From positions 496,001 to 560,000 of the forward strand of contig JAJUBI010000003.1 of the NCBI GenBank assembly GCA_022419385.1: a stretch of 64,000 nucleotides of DNA. The letters run 5' to 3'. A program made the translations under genes and the position numbers. Within the stretch, counting starts at the first letter, position 1. Each line of letters begins with the position of its first letter. Of this stretch, positions 21,310 to 33,347 are shown piece by piece. This DNA comes from Paraconiothyrium sp. Pb-2020 (lineage: Eukaryota > Ascomycota > Dothideomycetes > Pleosporales > Didymosphaeriaceae). Under the pieces are notes generated by a model. That model had not been told where the DNA came from and searched no databases. It was given only the letters and a program-made list of their open reading frames with translations.

Positions 21310-22787
21310 CTTCGTGAGTGGTATGAGTGTTTGTAATGAGTGGATGTAACCAAACGAGAGACAATTGTAAATGAATGAATGGGCTGGCCACGAAGAATCA
21401 AAGAGTGCTGGAATGGTGTCGAGTAAAATGATCTTGCGAGACCAGAGAGGAGTATTTATGAAGCATGTTAGTCTTGCCCTCGGACGTGATGTTCATAGTT
21501 GGCATCAGCTGATAGTACATGGTGGTGTGTATCATTAGCTGCAAACCTGATTGGTATCGTGTGTAGTGGAGTCCTCATTAGCCGCAAATCTACTTACCAC
21601 TACTCAAGTCGTTTGAGGCCGTATGTGGCAGCTATATCGCCCAAGAGGCTGTTCGCGTGTTTCATCATACATTCAGGCAGGAGGATATCTCTTGGTCAAA
21701 GCTGCCTCGCCCCATCATTGGCTTCCTAAGTGATAAGGTATAGCCGTAACGAGCAACGAACTGGACGATGACTTAAGGCGAGCAAAAGAGCCGCCATAGT
21801 CCGTAAGAAATACCCCCCCACGTTTTCTCAAAGTTCATTCGTTTCGTCCGTTGTAGACAGCTTGGCAAAGGGGGGATCGTTCCCGCATTGCGCAAGAGTC
21901 AAGACTTGCCCAGAAACACCGTCGAGCAGTGAATGTAGTGCATCACGCTAGCGGACATATTTTCTGCTAGAAATGAGGGAAGCACTGGACGTGTAGTCGA
22001 ATGAAGCTCCGGTAAGGTTGAGGCTTGGAGACGGAGTGGGCGTGCTGTCGCTTCTTGGCAGGCGATCGTGATCTGCCGAGCAACCAATCACAGCCTGAAC
22101 CGCATTGGGTACAAGATGTCGGCCACGCCGTCCAATTTCGGGGAGTTTCGCAGTCTGGCGAACGAGAAGGACGCTGCCGTTATGCAACTGCCTCGTTGAT
22201 GCTGTGGGGATCGGTCAGAGTCGGTTCTGCTTGCACTGTTCACATCTTGGCGCAGACGGAGCTTCCGAACCACTATGTCAATCTTGTATCTGATGTAGTA
22301 GGTACTCGGCGGTTAAGAACATATAGCTTGAGACAGCGACGACGAAGCAGTGCTAGAAGGCGAAAGTCGGGACATGTGAAAGCAAGTGAGTCACCACCGG
22401 AGCCAACGATCACATCACGTTTAGTAGATCTAGTGCCTTACGATCATTTTCATACTTTCTCACGTCTGACAACTTCATTATGTTGGAGTTCAAGCACACA
22501 GCCACAGGCATGATCATGTACAAGAATCGGACGGAATGCAATTCAGACCTCATACACACTCACTGTACTCTAATCTTTCCACCTCTCACACCAAACTATC
22601 CTACATTGAACGCCAATGCTACGCTATCATGAACAAACGACGATTCCTTTCAAATGAGAATGTGCGAAAAGCAAGATGAATATTACAGGACGCCCAAACG
22701 CTAGGGCACGCAATGCAACTAAAATCAACACAGGTTTTCTTTGCGTAGAGCTCCTACTCTGGCCTTTCTGGACAGATGTCAAACTAC
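21310..22787. other. Intergenic, no gene recognised
   Basis: About 1.5 kb holding the protease promoter and the 3' region of the two-span membrane gene. A 162-codon plus-strand frame at 22025-22513 is Arg/Ser/Cys-rich and unconvincing. Confidence 0.4.
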
Positions 22788-24159
22788 TCAGATGCGTTGT
22801 GGATGAGGCCAAACCGACCCAACCTCACTAACCGCATACCCCGGCCTCCACGCAGGATGAATGTCACTAACGCCTGTATGACTAGGCGCGACGCTCCTCG
22901 GTGCCGCCTCAACAGCGTAGCTCACGCCGTCATCACTCACATATGATGGCGGGCGAGGTGCCTCTTGGGCAGGGCCAGACACACTCCCGTTCCTGCTCGC
23001 AGGCTGCGACGATTGCCGCGATGTGTGACCGGAGCCAGGAATCTGTGGAGGGCCAGCGGAATCGTCCACGCGCTGCCAGTGTAGAAGATTGGGGTCCACA
23101 CGCACGGATGACCGCCAGAGACCATACGCAGGTGGGGGCAACTTGACATCCTTCTCCCCTTCTTCCACCCCGCCATCTCGCCTCCTCTCCCCTCCCACAT
23201 CTTCCTCCTCATCAGATGAGTACGCATCGGCGAGTTCTTCGTCGCGCGCGAGGTGCACGCGGATTGGGCGGATGGGGTTGAAGCCCTCTGGCCCGGTCAT
23301 GTTTGGGATGGATGGGCGATCAGAATTTTCTGTGGGAGGGTGCAGAATCAACATGCATAGGCGGATGAGCGAATGGCAGAAGAAGATGGTAGTGCCAAGC
23401 ACGATCATGATGAAGAGGACGTGAACTTCTTGACCGAGGTCATGGCGGGTGAGAGCGAGGGCAAGATCTTAGTCATGTTAGCGATCTACTTTGGAAGTGA
23501 CAACGCGGGAACGTACAGACTGTAAGCACAGTCGCAAGGAACAGCCCGGATATCATGCACGAGATGAGCTTCCCACGTGCAGCAGACCCTTTTACGAACG
23601 GCATGCAACCACGTCGCTCGTTCTTTCGACGCACCCACGCGCGTTGGCCACGATGTTGCTTTCTTCTGCGATGTCGTCGGCGACGCCTCCGCTGCTGGAC
23701 TTCATCGCTAAGCACCTCCGTTTCAGGGTCCACACTTCCTCTATAATCGAGCTGGACATCTGCTGGGTGGCGATCCGGGATATCAGAGTTCCTCCTGTAC
23801 ACGGTCGCCGGTTCTTGCGGAGGCTGGAATGGTGCGATAGATCGCATGTAGGATCGCGCTGTGTGCTGCGGGTGCAGAGGTGAGCGCGAATCGCTTGAGT
23901 CGCGTGGAGGGCCATTCGCGGCATTGACATCGATGGGTGCGGGCGGTGAGTGATCCCGGCGGAAGAAGCCTAGGAACGGTGTTTTGGGACTGCTATCTCC
24001 GCCGAGGTTTGGTGACCGCGAATATATTGATGATCCGTTGATCATCGAGCGCACGTTGGTGTGGAGGGCGCCGAAGCGAGAGGAGCTTTGCGATGCTGGG
24101 GATCCATCTGGTGTTTGGTCTGGTCGGGGCGACCACTTCCACAATGTTGGCATAGGCAT
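22788..24159 (-). CDS. Two-span membrane protein with long disordered tails
   Basis: A 440-aa protein from exons 24159-23517 and 23467-22788. The 49-nt intron (GTACGT...GCTAAC...AAG) splits a Tyr codon. Residues 1-190 are Ser/Pro-rich and disordered, ending in a strongly basic RRRRRRHRRRKQHRGQR patch. Two hydrophobic segments follow: about 200-222 (LISCMISGLFLATVLTVYLALAL) and about 236-258 (VLFIMIVLGTTIFFCHSLIRLCMLIL). The C-terminal tail is acidic then Pro/Ser-rich with PPPAYG and PPSYVSD motifs that resemble WW-domain/arrestin adaptor sites. Both tails are probably cytosolic. It looks like a widely conserved Pezizomycotina hypothetical membrane protein; its role is unknown. Confidence 0.8.
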
Positions 24160-25414
24160 GTTTGGCGGTGGGTGTCGTGTTATTCTTTGAGGCAGCTGGG
24201 TGCCGTCCGATGTCTGTGTATACAGACGCCTAATGTCCTAGCTCTTTGCTTTTACTTTTGCAAACAGGGTGCAACAACGCTACACAAGAATCCTGCTCCT
24301 TGCTCCCGGAGATGGCGAGTGAATGTATAGAAGTACCGGCCGTGCGGCAGTGGGTGAACGGTACGAAGGAAGGAAGACGAATAGAAGGTAAGAATGACTG
24401 GAGCCCGTCCGTCTGTCAAGAAGAGGCGTACATGTCGAATGGGTGAACCGTTGGCTGAAGTCCTACAACCTTTCTCGATCACAAAACAAACACGTCGAAG
24501 ATCCAACAGCCAACGTACAACTCACAGCGAGCTACTGCACTCCGGCCTTGCTCTTGAGCCAACGAAAGCACAAACGACAGTTCACCGCGAAACTGGTGGT
24601 CAACAGCACAGCTCACGCACAGGAACCAAAGGATAAGAGAAACACAGGGCTTAAGGAGGGGGAGAAGGGAACATGGGGAACGGAGCGCAGCCGCAAGTCG
24701 CACGAAGCCCTGCAGCAAGGACGCCTGCTGGTGATTGTGAGCTCTGGGGTTGAAGCATTGCGCGCGCGGACCATGGCTTGTAACAGCTCGCGTATCAAAC
24801 GGCGGCCTCGCCCATGCTGAAACGCGACGGCGCTGCGGTTCCCACGAGGACACGGGCCGTGCGGTAGTTCGAGCGGCGAATGCGATCTGCTGTGAGCATG
24901 GTTCGTTGTGGTCTTGAGCGGAAAGGGTTGCGTTGGCAGCGCGTTGGGGATGCGGCTGGAGGGGAGGTCGTCATTGGGCGGTCGTCGAAATTTCCGAAAC
25001 AATGCGAACGCTGAACACCAATCAACCTGCATCGAAGCGCGCACTCCTTGACATACCACATGAACGATGCAATTGCAGGCGGTATTCAAAAGGGGCATGA
25101 ACGCCCAGATTGTGTCTATCAAATCTCTTTGTTGACAACCTTCCACAGCGCGAAGAGCGTGTCGTTGCACTGCAGCTAATTTACAAATGCGCGTTCTGTA
25201 CGCGTCGTCGCCACCGTTTCGCTCCCTCAGGTCCCCTGGTCCCCAACTCTGCATGTCGCACCGGCGTATCCAGTGTGTAAGCAGCGCCCCTGTGACACTG
25301 CAGGGCCCCGGTGATCGTACGAAGGGTCGTTTAAGCCCTCTTGTTTCTTGCCACGCTTTGCGGCATCTTGGTAGGCCGCGAGAGCCGCAGCCAAGAGACT
25401 TTGCGGTGACTTTC
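24160..25414. other. Intergenic, no gene recognised
   Basis: About 1.25 kb with the promoter of the membrane-protein gene and the 3' region of the U5 protein gene. A 213-codon minus-strand frame (24613-25254) is low-complexity and lacks support. Confidence 0.4.
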
Positions 25415-26923
25415 TCACTTTGCCAACTCCCCTACAAGGAGCGTGCGGTCTGAGGATGCGGAGACCACTGGAGATGGCCACGTTAGCTTGGTCGACTTGT
25501 CTGTCGATGCTGCGCGATTGAAACAGATGCGTGGGGAAAATGGTCCCACGTAGTAGGCTCAAATGCGTGCTACGATATCAACTTGGGAGCTTGGAAGCTT
25601 GTCATCGCGCACACCGCTCGTCGGACTCCTCGCTCGTCCAACGTTGAGACTGTCAGTCTCCGACACGCGAAGCGGAAGGTTCGAATAAAGATCACTCGAT
25701 AGAAACCAAGGAAAATGGCTGACTTACGGAGAGGCTCGTCTCGTGGATGGAAACGGACATCGTTTACCGCACCCTTGTGGCCAGGCAGTTTGTGCAGAAG
25801 TTTTCCGGTACCTGCATCCCATATCGCTACGCTCTGGTCCCCGCTGCCTGCTGCAATCCTCTTGCCATCTGCGTCCCAGCTTGCCTTGAGCAAGTTGCGC
25901 TCTTGTCCTGTAGGAGCTCCATCGTATGTTCTCACTCCTCGATCGGCTGGCGCAAATGGTCGCACATCCCATGTGCGTACCGTTGAGTCGTGCGAGTTGG
26001 AGAGAAGCAGGGTGTTATCCGGCGACAGCTGCAGCGATGTGACTGTATCGGTATGACCTAGGAGTGAGTATGTTACTGCTTTCTTCCTGAGATCCCAAAC
26101 TTTGATATCATTGTCGATGCCGCCAGTAAATAGTTCGTTGCCAGCCTCAGATAAAGCTATCGCCGTGATTGGAAATTCGGTTGGTATGAAGCTGATGGCG
26201 TCCTTCGTTCTCGTATCCCAGAGCTGTGCCTCAGTTAGCAACACTCGAAAACCACTACGCAAGCCTACTTACACCAATGTAACCGTCGTCAGAGCCGCTG
26301 ACGAGCATTTCCTCGCCGCGTTTGCTCACGTCCATGCAATTGATCACCTCTTCGTGACCCGGATGCCTTCGTATCCTCTCGCCAGTTTCCACGTCCCAGC
26401 TCGCCAGGTGCATGTCCGCGGACGCAGAGAACAGGACTTTCGAATCGCGCGACCAATGCAGATCCAGGACTGCTTGCTTGTGGCCAGTGAGGATACCATA
26501 ATTTTCACATTCACCGGAGCTGCGCCAGAGTACTGCCTCTTGTTAGGTTGGGTAAACAGCTGCATTGTGCCACGACTACTCACATATTGAGCGATCCATG
26601 GATCCAGAAGCAATGACCTGGCCGGTAGGGTCAAATCGAGCTGCGAATACCTCCCCGCTGTGCCCAGTCAACTCCATAACAGGCGACTGCAGCACGCCGC
26701 CTCGTGGGACCTATCATGCCTGTCAGTCGCGGCATCTTTAGTATATATGCCTTCCTGAAGCCGTCGAACCCTAACATACCGCCTGTATGAGCGCGCCATT
26801 TTGCGCCGAGCCATTGACTACGGTCACCGCAGAACTTCCATTTATGTTGGCATCCGACTTTGCGCGTTTAACGAGCTGAGTGGAACCGAATGAGTCGGCG
26901 GCGGGGCGCTTTTCGGCCGACAT
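25415..26923 (-). CDS. SNRNP40: U5 snRNP 40-kDa WD40 protein (SNRNP40 orthologue)
   Basis: A 359-aa spliceosomal WD40 protein. Five exons: 26923-26780, 26710-26584, 26532-26273, 26223-25728 and 25467-25415. After a short basic N-terminus come WD repeats typical of the family (ELTGHSGEVFAARFDP, GGIDNDIKVWDLR, VRTWDVRPFAP, KLPGHKGAVNDVRFHP), ending SSDRTLLVGELAK. GGIDNDIKVWDLR and the DVRPFAP stretch are diagnostic of the Prp8-binding U5-40K protein as I know it from animals. It forms a seven-bladed propeller that binds Prp8 in the U5 snRNP in the nucleus. The last intron is 260 nt, much longer than its neighbours, and the last exon only encodes the final 17 residues. It shares a 302-bp promoter with BET3. 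Confidence 0.93.
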
Positions 26924-27225
26924 TGCAGAGGCCGATTTATGCGGTAGGTATGCAGTCGGTACGCGGTTGTGCGGTGAAGATTGGGGAATTTCCGGGCGCA
27001 ATATCGCAGGCAGTCGCTGAGGTTGTAAACTTTGGACATGGCGCCGGATGCTAGCGCGAGGCTGTTGCTTAGTAAGGGATCTACATGTGTGCTTTCATCG
27101 CGCCTGCTCAACCAACTTAACCTTATATCGACGACTCCAAGATAACCCCGCACTGTTCATACTCAGAACCCCACATTCACAGATCCATTGCCTGGACAAC
27201 GTACTGAGGAGCTGAGTTCTGCAAG
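26924..27225. promoter_or_regulatory. Divergent promoter of the U5-40K and BET3 genes
   Basis: 302 bp between the two start codons of housekeeping genes transcribed away from each other. No TATA box is obvious; a bidirectional TATA-less promoter is inferred. Confidence 0.6.
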
Positions 27226-28002
27226 ATGGCTTCTTCAAAAGCCGGCCGTTTGGGCGAGGAGTGAGCTCCAGACTGCCCAGCGTACACCCATGGCAATGCG
27301 CTAATCTTTATCAGAGTCTGGAAGTAAGTTTCCACCTCTACATGAAGGACACAAGCTGACCTTCTAGGACGCGAGTCGACAAGGTCAGCGCCGAACTCGT
27401 CACGCTCACCTACGGCACGATAGTCGCTCAGCTATGTAAAGATTACGAGTTCAACTACCCCGAGGTGAACAAGCAGCTGGATCGCATGGGCTACAACATC
27501 GGCCTTCGCCTCATTGAGGATTTCCTCGCCAAGTCGAGCGCACCTGCCTGTTCCAACTTCCGCGAAGTGGCTGAGATGATATCCAAGGTAGCCCCGCACT
27601 ATCGCGTGGGTTGAGCGAGACTGATCAATCGGACCAGGTCGGCTTCAAGATCTTTCTCAACATCACACCGACGATTACGAATTGGTCGAGCGATAACAAG
27701 CAGTTCTCACTCATCTTTGAGGAGAATCCATTGGCAGACTTCGTAGAGCTGCCAGACGACGGCCGAGCGCAGGACGAGCTGTGGTTCTCGAACATACTTG
27801 TGGGCGTGCTCAGGGGCGCACTGGAAATGGTTCGTTGTTGGATTCACCTAAGCAGCCAGTATTTAGACTGACCCGCGCTTAGGTGCACATGCAAGTCGAG
27901 GCGCATTTCACCAGCGACGTACTACGCGGTAATGACACGACCGAAATGCGGATATCGCTCATTCGCTATATCGATGATGAGATGCCGCCGGACGACGAAT
28001 GA
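27226..28002 (+). CDS. BET3: TRAPP complex subunit Bet3
   Basis: A 191-aa TRAPP core subunit for ER-to-Golgi vesicle tethering. Five exons: 27226-27260, 27315-27323, 27368-27587, 27638-27829 and 27883-28002. The second exon is only 9 nt (codes the E-V-W-K junction). Family features: VWK near residue 13, the LTYGTIVAQLCKDYE block, the GYNIGLRLIEDFLAK block, and the C-terminal NILVGVLRGALEM and MQVEAHF segments. A cysteine at about 69 (APACSNF) matches the position acylated in Bet3 proteins. The length fits the family. The donors GTAGCC and GTTCGT of introns 3 and 4 are weak but needed to keep the frame. Some annotation pipelines would miss the microexon. Confidence 0.93.
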
Positions 28003-29123
28003 GGGCGGACTGTTTTGCGACAGCCGAGAGGCGGCGGATACCCATTGTGTTGGATGCATTTAAGGATTTGGCGTACTTCGGTAGAGAATTGCACTTGGCT
28101 GCGTCTACCATGCATGCAACTGCAAAACGCGCGGGAATTGCACTTGGGCGATGTGCAGATTGTGGGGCCCGAAGCAGACAATCTCGCACTGTTCGACTAT
28201 ATACCAATGGCATATAGATAGCGCTCATTGAAGTGAATCTGCACAGGCGCGAGAATGATGATTGCGCTGAGCTGTCAGATGTGCAAAAAAGTAGGGCGGG
28301 TTAAGTCGGCGTTGTGGGCCTCCGCGCGCTACAGCTCTCCACGCGCACATCATCCCCCAGTCAGATGACAATGAAGCAAACCGTCTCGATGTCGAGCCTC
28401 TAAGACATGAGCAGCCAACTCGCAGGCAAGAAGTTGCAGACAGCAGAATCGCAAATTGCACCTCCCCATTGACGTGCGCTCGCGTGGCGAGGGACGAAGA
28501 GGCTGGGACCCAATAATAGCTTGGATCACGTGTCGCTCCCTTGGCGCTCTTCCCATCCTTGGCCGCCCCCCTCGTGGAGGTCGCAGTTGCCCGCTACTCT
28601 CTCGCTGTGCTGACTTCCTACCCTCGCCCATCGCGCCCCATCTCGGCGGCCTGCACACTGCACCGCACGCCTGCGAAATTAACAGCAGTTGTTGCGCGTC
28701 CTTCCCACGTCGGCAGCGCCCGAAGGCTGATTTGGATACCGTGCCGCGCCCTGCCTGCCTGCCTGCCTCCTGCAGAAGGCTTCTCGCTCACCACGCCATC
28801 GCTAGACCCTGCTGCGCTCCCATCCATACTATACATCACCACCGCCGCGTCCACCACCACCCCCAGTCGCGCAATCGCATCGCATTCGTGCCGCGCCCCT
28901 CCGCCAGCGCCGCATGAAATAGTAGAGGCGGCGCTCCACCCACCTGAACACCGGTCGCCACGGCTTGTGGTCCATGCAGCTTTAACCCACGTCCAGCTAT
29001 AGCGCTGAGGTGCGATAACCGCGACACACTCCAAGTCCTACCAGACTTCGCTATCGCGCGCATCTCTCTCGGCATCTATACATTGCTGGCGCCTGCTACA
29101 GCCGCCGCTCACTTCTTGTCGCG
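28003..29123. other. Long GC-rich leader/promoter before the LisH regulator
   Basis: About 1.1 kb. From 28450 the plus strand is pyrimidine-rich, with a (CCTG)n run near 28749-28768 and many overlapping low-complexity open frames, which fits a long 5' leader of a regulatory gene. Confidence 0.5.
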
Positions 29124-31528
29124 ATGCAGAACCCACAGATGGCCGCCCAGATGGCCAACATGAACGCAGGCGGAGGCCCCCTCGACGGCACACCCATCAT
29201 GGGCAATGGCCAGCGACAACCGGGGAACGGCATGGATCCACGCGACCTGCTGAACACCTACATCTACGACTACTTCATGCGGACCGACAATCACAAATTA
29301 GCGAAGGCGATGCTTGATGCCGATTTGAACATGAATCTGAAGAACAAGCCGAGTCCAAGCGGAAGGAACGTGAATGGGGTTGATGCAGGAGATCTTCCCC
29401 TCCCAAACATGCCCGGCAATCAGGCTACTGAGACCTCGTTTCTGCTCGATTGGTGGGTCCAGTTCTGGGATATATTCAGTGCCGCCCGCGGTCGCCAGAA
29501 CAAGGGAAGCCAGTATATCGCGCATGCACGTGTAAGTGCGCATCGTTCTTCTGAATTCTTTCCGAAACTGATAATCGTAGAACGTCATGCAGGCTCAAAC
29601 AGAGCAGAGGAACCAGCGTATGTTGATGCAGGGCGGCATGAATGGCGCCCAGTACACGAACATGCTTCGCGCAATGCCAAATGGCGTTCCTACAAACGAC
29701 CTCAAACGCGCCGCAGCCATGAATAATCGTCCGTATGTACATTCCACCTGGGCAAGCTCGGGTCTTTACTCACATTTTGGGTCATCTAGTAACGGCAATC
29801 CTATGGCAAACATGAACCAAATGAAGAACCAGGCCATGATGTCTGCACAAATGCAAAGAGACGGCTCGCAGATGGAGATGAACGGGCAACGGCCTCAGTC
29901 GCCTGGTTCCAACGAAAACGGAGGATCTCCAAATAAGCGGCAACGTGTTGAAGGTATCCATCCCATTAGCCCTCAAATGGCGCTGGCACGCAGCCAAAGC
30001 TTGCTACGAGCGCTCCCGGAATTTTCTGGCTCGCAGGCTAACCATATGCCCTTTGCAGGTGGAATGAATGCGGGTAACATGCCCGGGAACCAGTTTGGTG
30101 AATTCGCCCAGCAGGGGCCGAATGCGCAGCAAAAACAAATTGAGGTATATGCCCAAAGCCTGGCCCAACAACAGAGAACGGCACTCAATAACCACCAGGG
30201 GATGAACAATGTTGCACAAGGCTCTCCGATGAATCAGTCCGGCTTACCCGGCGAAGGAGAGATCTTTGTCGGCAACCAGCCACGACCGGCAGGAATGCCT
30301 GCTGGCGCCGCGCCGCCCCAGGGCAACCATGCGCTGCAGGACTACCAGATGCAGCTGATGTTGCTCGAGCAGCAGAACAAGAAGCGGTTACTGATGGCCC
30401 GACAGGAGCAGGACAGCTTGACTGGCCCCCACGCACAGGGTCCTGTTGGCGCCGGCTTCCCTCCTTCGATGTCCCCTCAGGGTAGCAGAGCCGGGCCCTC
30501 GCCTAACCCCAATGATCAAATGAAGAAGGGTGCCACCCCGCGTATGGGGCCGCAAGGTCTTCCGGGGTCCCCAATGCCTGAGGGTGCAATGCAACAGCGT
30601 GGTTCGCCTGCGCCCGGTGTAGCATTCGATCCTAACCAGATGCCTCCGGGCATGCCTCCGCAATTCAATTATCCAAACGGAATGAATAATCCACAGATGA
30701 TGAGGCCTCCGAGTTCGCATCCTCAATTCGTCAACGGACAGCAGGTAACCCCAGAGCAAATGCAGATCATGCAGCAAAGGAATCAAATGGCTGCTCTGCA
30801 AAATGGTGCCGGTTGGCGCGGGGGACCCCAAGGTCAACCCGGAATGATGCCCGGACAACAGCCAATGGGTCCAATGGGCGCCAATCCTCAGCAGAATCGC
30901 CAACAGATGCCACCTCCTCCAGCACCCGCTGGTGATCAGCCAAGAACAGAACCATCACCTTCTCAGCCTGCTGCGCCTCCAACGCCCTCGCAAGCCAACA
31001 AAGCAAACCCCAAGAAGAAGAACACCAAGGACAGTAAGGTAAAGTTGCACGCTAAATCTCCCCCTCTGAGCATCGTTGATATTGATGCTAGAAGCCCGCA
31101 AACAAGAAAGGGGCAACAGGTGCGACTCCAGCAGCTTCCGGCGGCGAAGAACCGGCTACTCCGACCGCTCCGATCACACCAGTACATCCCAAGTCTTCGT
31201 TCGGTGGCCCGAACGGACAACAACAGCCTCCACAGGCTGCCCAGCAACAGCAACCTGCACAGCAACAGCCGCCACCCATGGACAACAACGGCCCCGGAGC
31301 CTTTGGTCAATTGTCAGAAGATGTAAGTTCTCTGGATGTGCGCTAGATGATCCTTGCTAATTACTTCATCAGCCTTCGTTTGACAATCTTGGTCTTGGGT
31401 TCGATGACTCGAATGCTCTGGAGAACTTCGACTTTGATTCGTTCTTGCATGTTGGCGACGATTCTACCGGTTTCTCGTTAGGCACTGACTTTGGTTTCGG
31501 GGACGGATTGGAAACTGAAGCCAATTAG
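29124..31528 (+). CDS. LisH-domain transcriptional regulator, SomA/Flo8 type
   Basis: A 731-aa protein from five exons: 29124-29531, 29581-29732, 29790-31038, 31092-31322 and 31373-31528. A LisH motif at 41-72 (LLNTYIYDYFMRTDNHKLAKAML) is followed by the FLLDWWVQFWDIFSAAR element near 106-122 that accompanies LisH in Flo8/SomA proteins. Most of the rest is Gln/Met/Asn/Pro/Gly-rich and disordered, with a basic NKRQRVEG nuclear-localisation-like stretch. The C-terminus is acidic and aromatic (DNLGLGFDDSNALENFDFDSFL), like an activation domain. In yeast Flo8 drives flocculation and filamentation; in Aspergillus SomA acts with PtaB in adhesion and development downstream of cAMP/PKA. That role is inferred by family. 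Long leader and 3' region fit a regulated gene. Confidence 0.85.
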
Positions 31529-33347
31529 TTGTTGCAGCATCCCTTGATGTTCATTGGCAACAGCATCCAAGGTTTGCTCGAGCTAATCAACCACTTTCTG
31601 TACAGGGGCCGAATCATTCCCGGTTTGATCTCGCGGACTCTTGAGACAGTCATAACTATGGTTGGATCCAAAGCGCGAAGATGTCCACCGGGGTGTTGCG
31701 GTCGGCTGCCTGTTCACCGATCAACAAAAACGTTCATATACCCGTCAATTTTCAACTTCTCTCATTCAACTTTCCTATATACGGAGCATGGGCCGGTGGC
31801 GAGATCTACAATGATTTGGTATTGGGAAAGTCTTAATCTGGCGCAAGGAATGGCTGCTTGTGCTTGCGCGAACCGGTCAGCGTCCTTTGCTTTTAACGTC
31901 TGCTTGCCACGGCGATGGATCGTCTCATATACTACTATACTGGATTGTGAGCTGTGCTACAGGCGTCGGTCTATACTGCGTTGTTTGAATCTTCTATACA
32001 GCTGTGTCTACGGACGCTTTCCCCATTCGCTTGGTCCCGGCGTGGGAGTTCTATCATGTTGTTTTGAGGATTATGCCTGTATTGAAGGGGTGGAGAGGCG
32101 GATGGGTGGAACGGAGGTGTTGTTCATGAGGCTGTTATACCATACTGCTATTCTATTCTACGGGAATTCTCAAACTTTTTCTTCAAGCGATGGTTAATGT
32201 TGGGTTGAGAGTGCTGTCTTTGTGTTGTGTGCTGCCGCGTGTTTTGTTTGATTTGCACACCTTGTGGTGTCCTGTTACCGGTTCTGCTGTTGGGCTCTCG
32301 TCAAAACAACACCTGACGTCGCGCAAAGGCGACGTGCTATTTCTAGTGACAGCTCATGCCACGGCTGTGCTGGGCTAGAAGGTTGGCACGGCAGTCACCA
32401 CCAAGTTTATTATATCGGAAAAAACTAATCTGGTTTGGGAGTTTCTCAACCTATTGCCAGATAGCACTGAGTTGGCCTAAGAAAAGTGAGCAGAAACCGC
32501 TTATCAAGGAGAAATTTTCCACGGCATCGAATGTCTGAGTGTTGATCTCAGCTGGCGTTATTCATTTTGAGCTTGCTAAACAACGGACTATATCTTTGTG
32601 GCGGGCTGCCGACTGAACGCTCCCCCGGGTGGAGGTGGAGGTGGGGTCGAAAGCGACGGAGCATGATAATTTACGAATATCACAGTGATTACCATAGTTG
32701 AGTGGTTCATTTGATTGAGATGAGCAGTATAAATACCATGCTCACAGAATATTTGAAGTAGTGTAGACTGTTACATGTATCTAGAAGATCATAGCCTGAC
32801 CGTGTCCGTTCCCTTGACTCTGACAGGAAATCTGGAAATTTCACATGAATACCGCCGCCTTTTGGTGAAATCTAGGTCACGCACAGATCCTTTCAGAGTC
32901 GCGTCAGTCTAGTCATAATACCTATTGGTATTCACTACTATTTCCAGCCCGCTCTTTTCCCTCTCCGCTCAAGTCCGCTCCACGCCACTCAATCAGTGCG
33001 TCGACCAGTCAAACCTACACTTGTACCGTAGGTTCATACTGCCAAGAAAAGTGACTCCCTTTCGAGAGCAAAATCTACACGTGCCATCATAGCTGCGTCG
33101 CTGAGCTACCTATATACACCCTCCACACTTGGTGAGCTCTTCAGAGTGCACACAACCCACGCACAGTCAACCACCACACACTTTACAGTCAGCCACAAAC
33201 TACAAGAAGCACACCATTCATCATCAATCACCTTCCCTGATCCTTGTGGCGGAACAACATCAACGTACCCCAGCAAGGAAATCATCACGTGATACACACG
33301 TTCACCCGCCCCGCACAAGGCTAATACGTTCGACTGTAGATATCAAA
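31529..33347. other. Intergenic: long 3' region and promoter
   Basis: About 1.8 kb. A 222-codon frame directly after the LisH gene (31529-32197) looks like open 3' UTR. From 32600 to 33340 it is AC/TC-rich and promoter-like for the next gene. Confidence 0.45.

Noticed and set aside
22025..22513. 162-codon plus-strand frame
   Set aside because: Composition not protein-like, no splice or homology support.
24613..25254. 213-codon minus-strand frame
   Set aside because: Arg/Pro/Ser-rich, overlapped by open frames on both strands; typical of GC-rich non-coding sequence.
28456..29034. Three overlapping frames of 138-153 codons on both strands
   Set aside because: Low-complexity pyrimidine-rich leader opens several frames at once; none is convincing.
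31529..32197. 222-codon plus-strand frame directly after the LisH regulator stop
   Set aside because: Cys/Arg/Leu-rich with no domain or start context; reads like an open 3' UTR.
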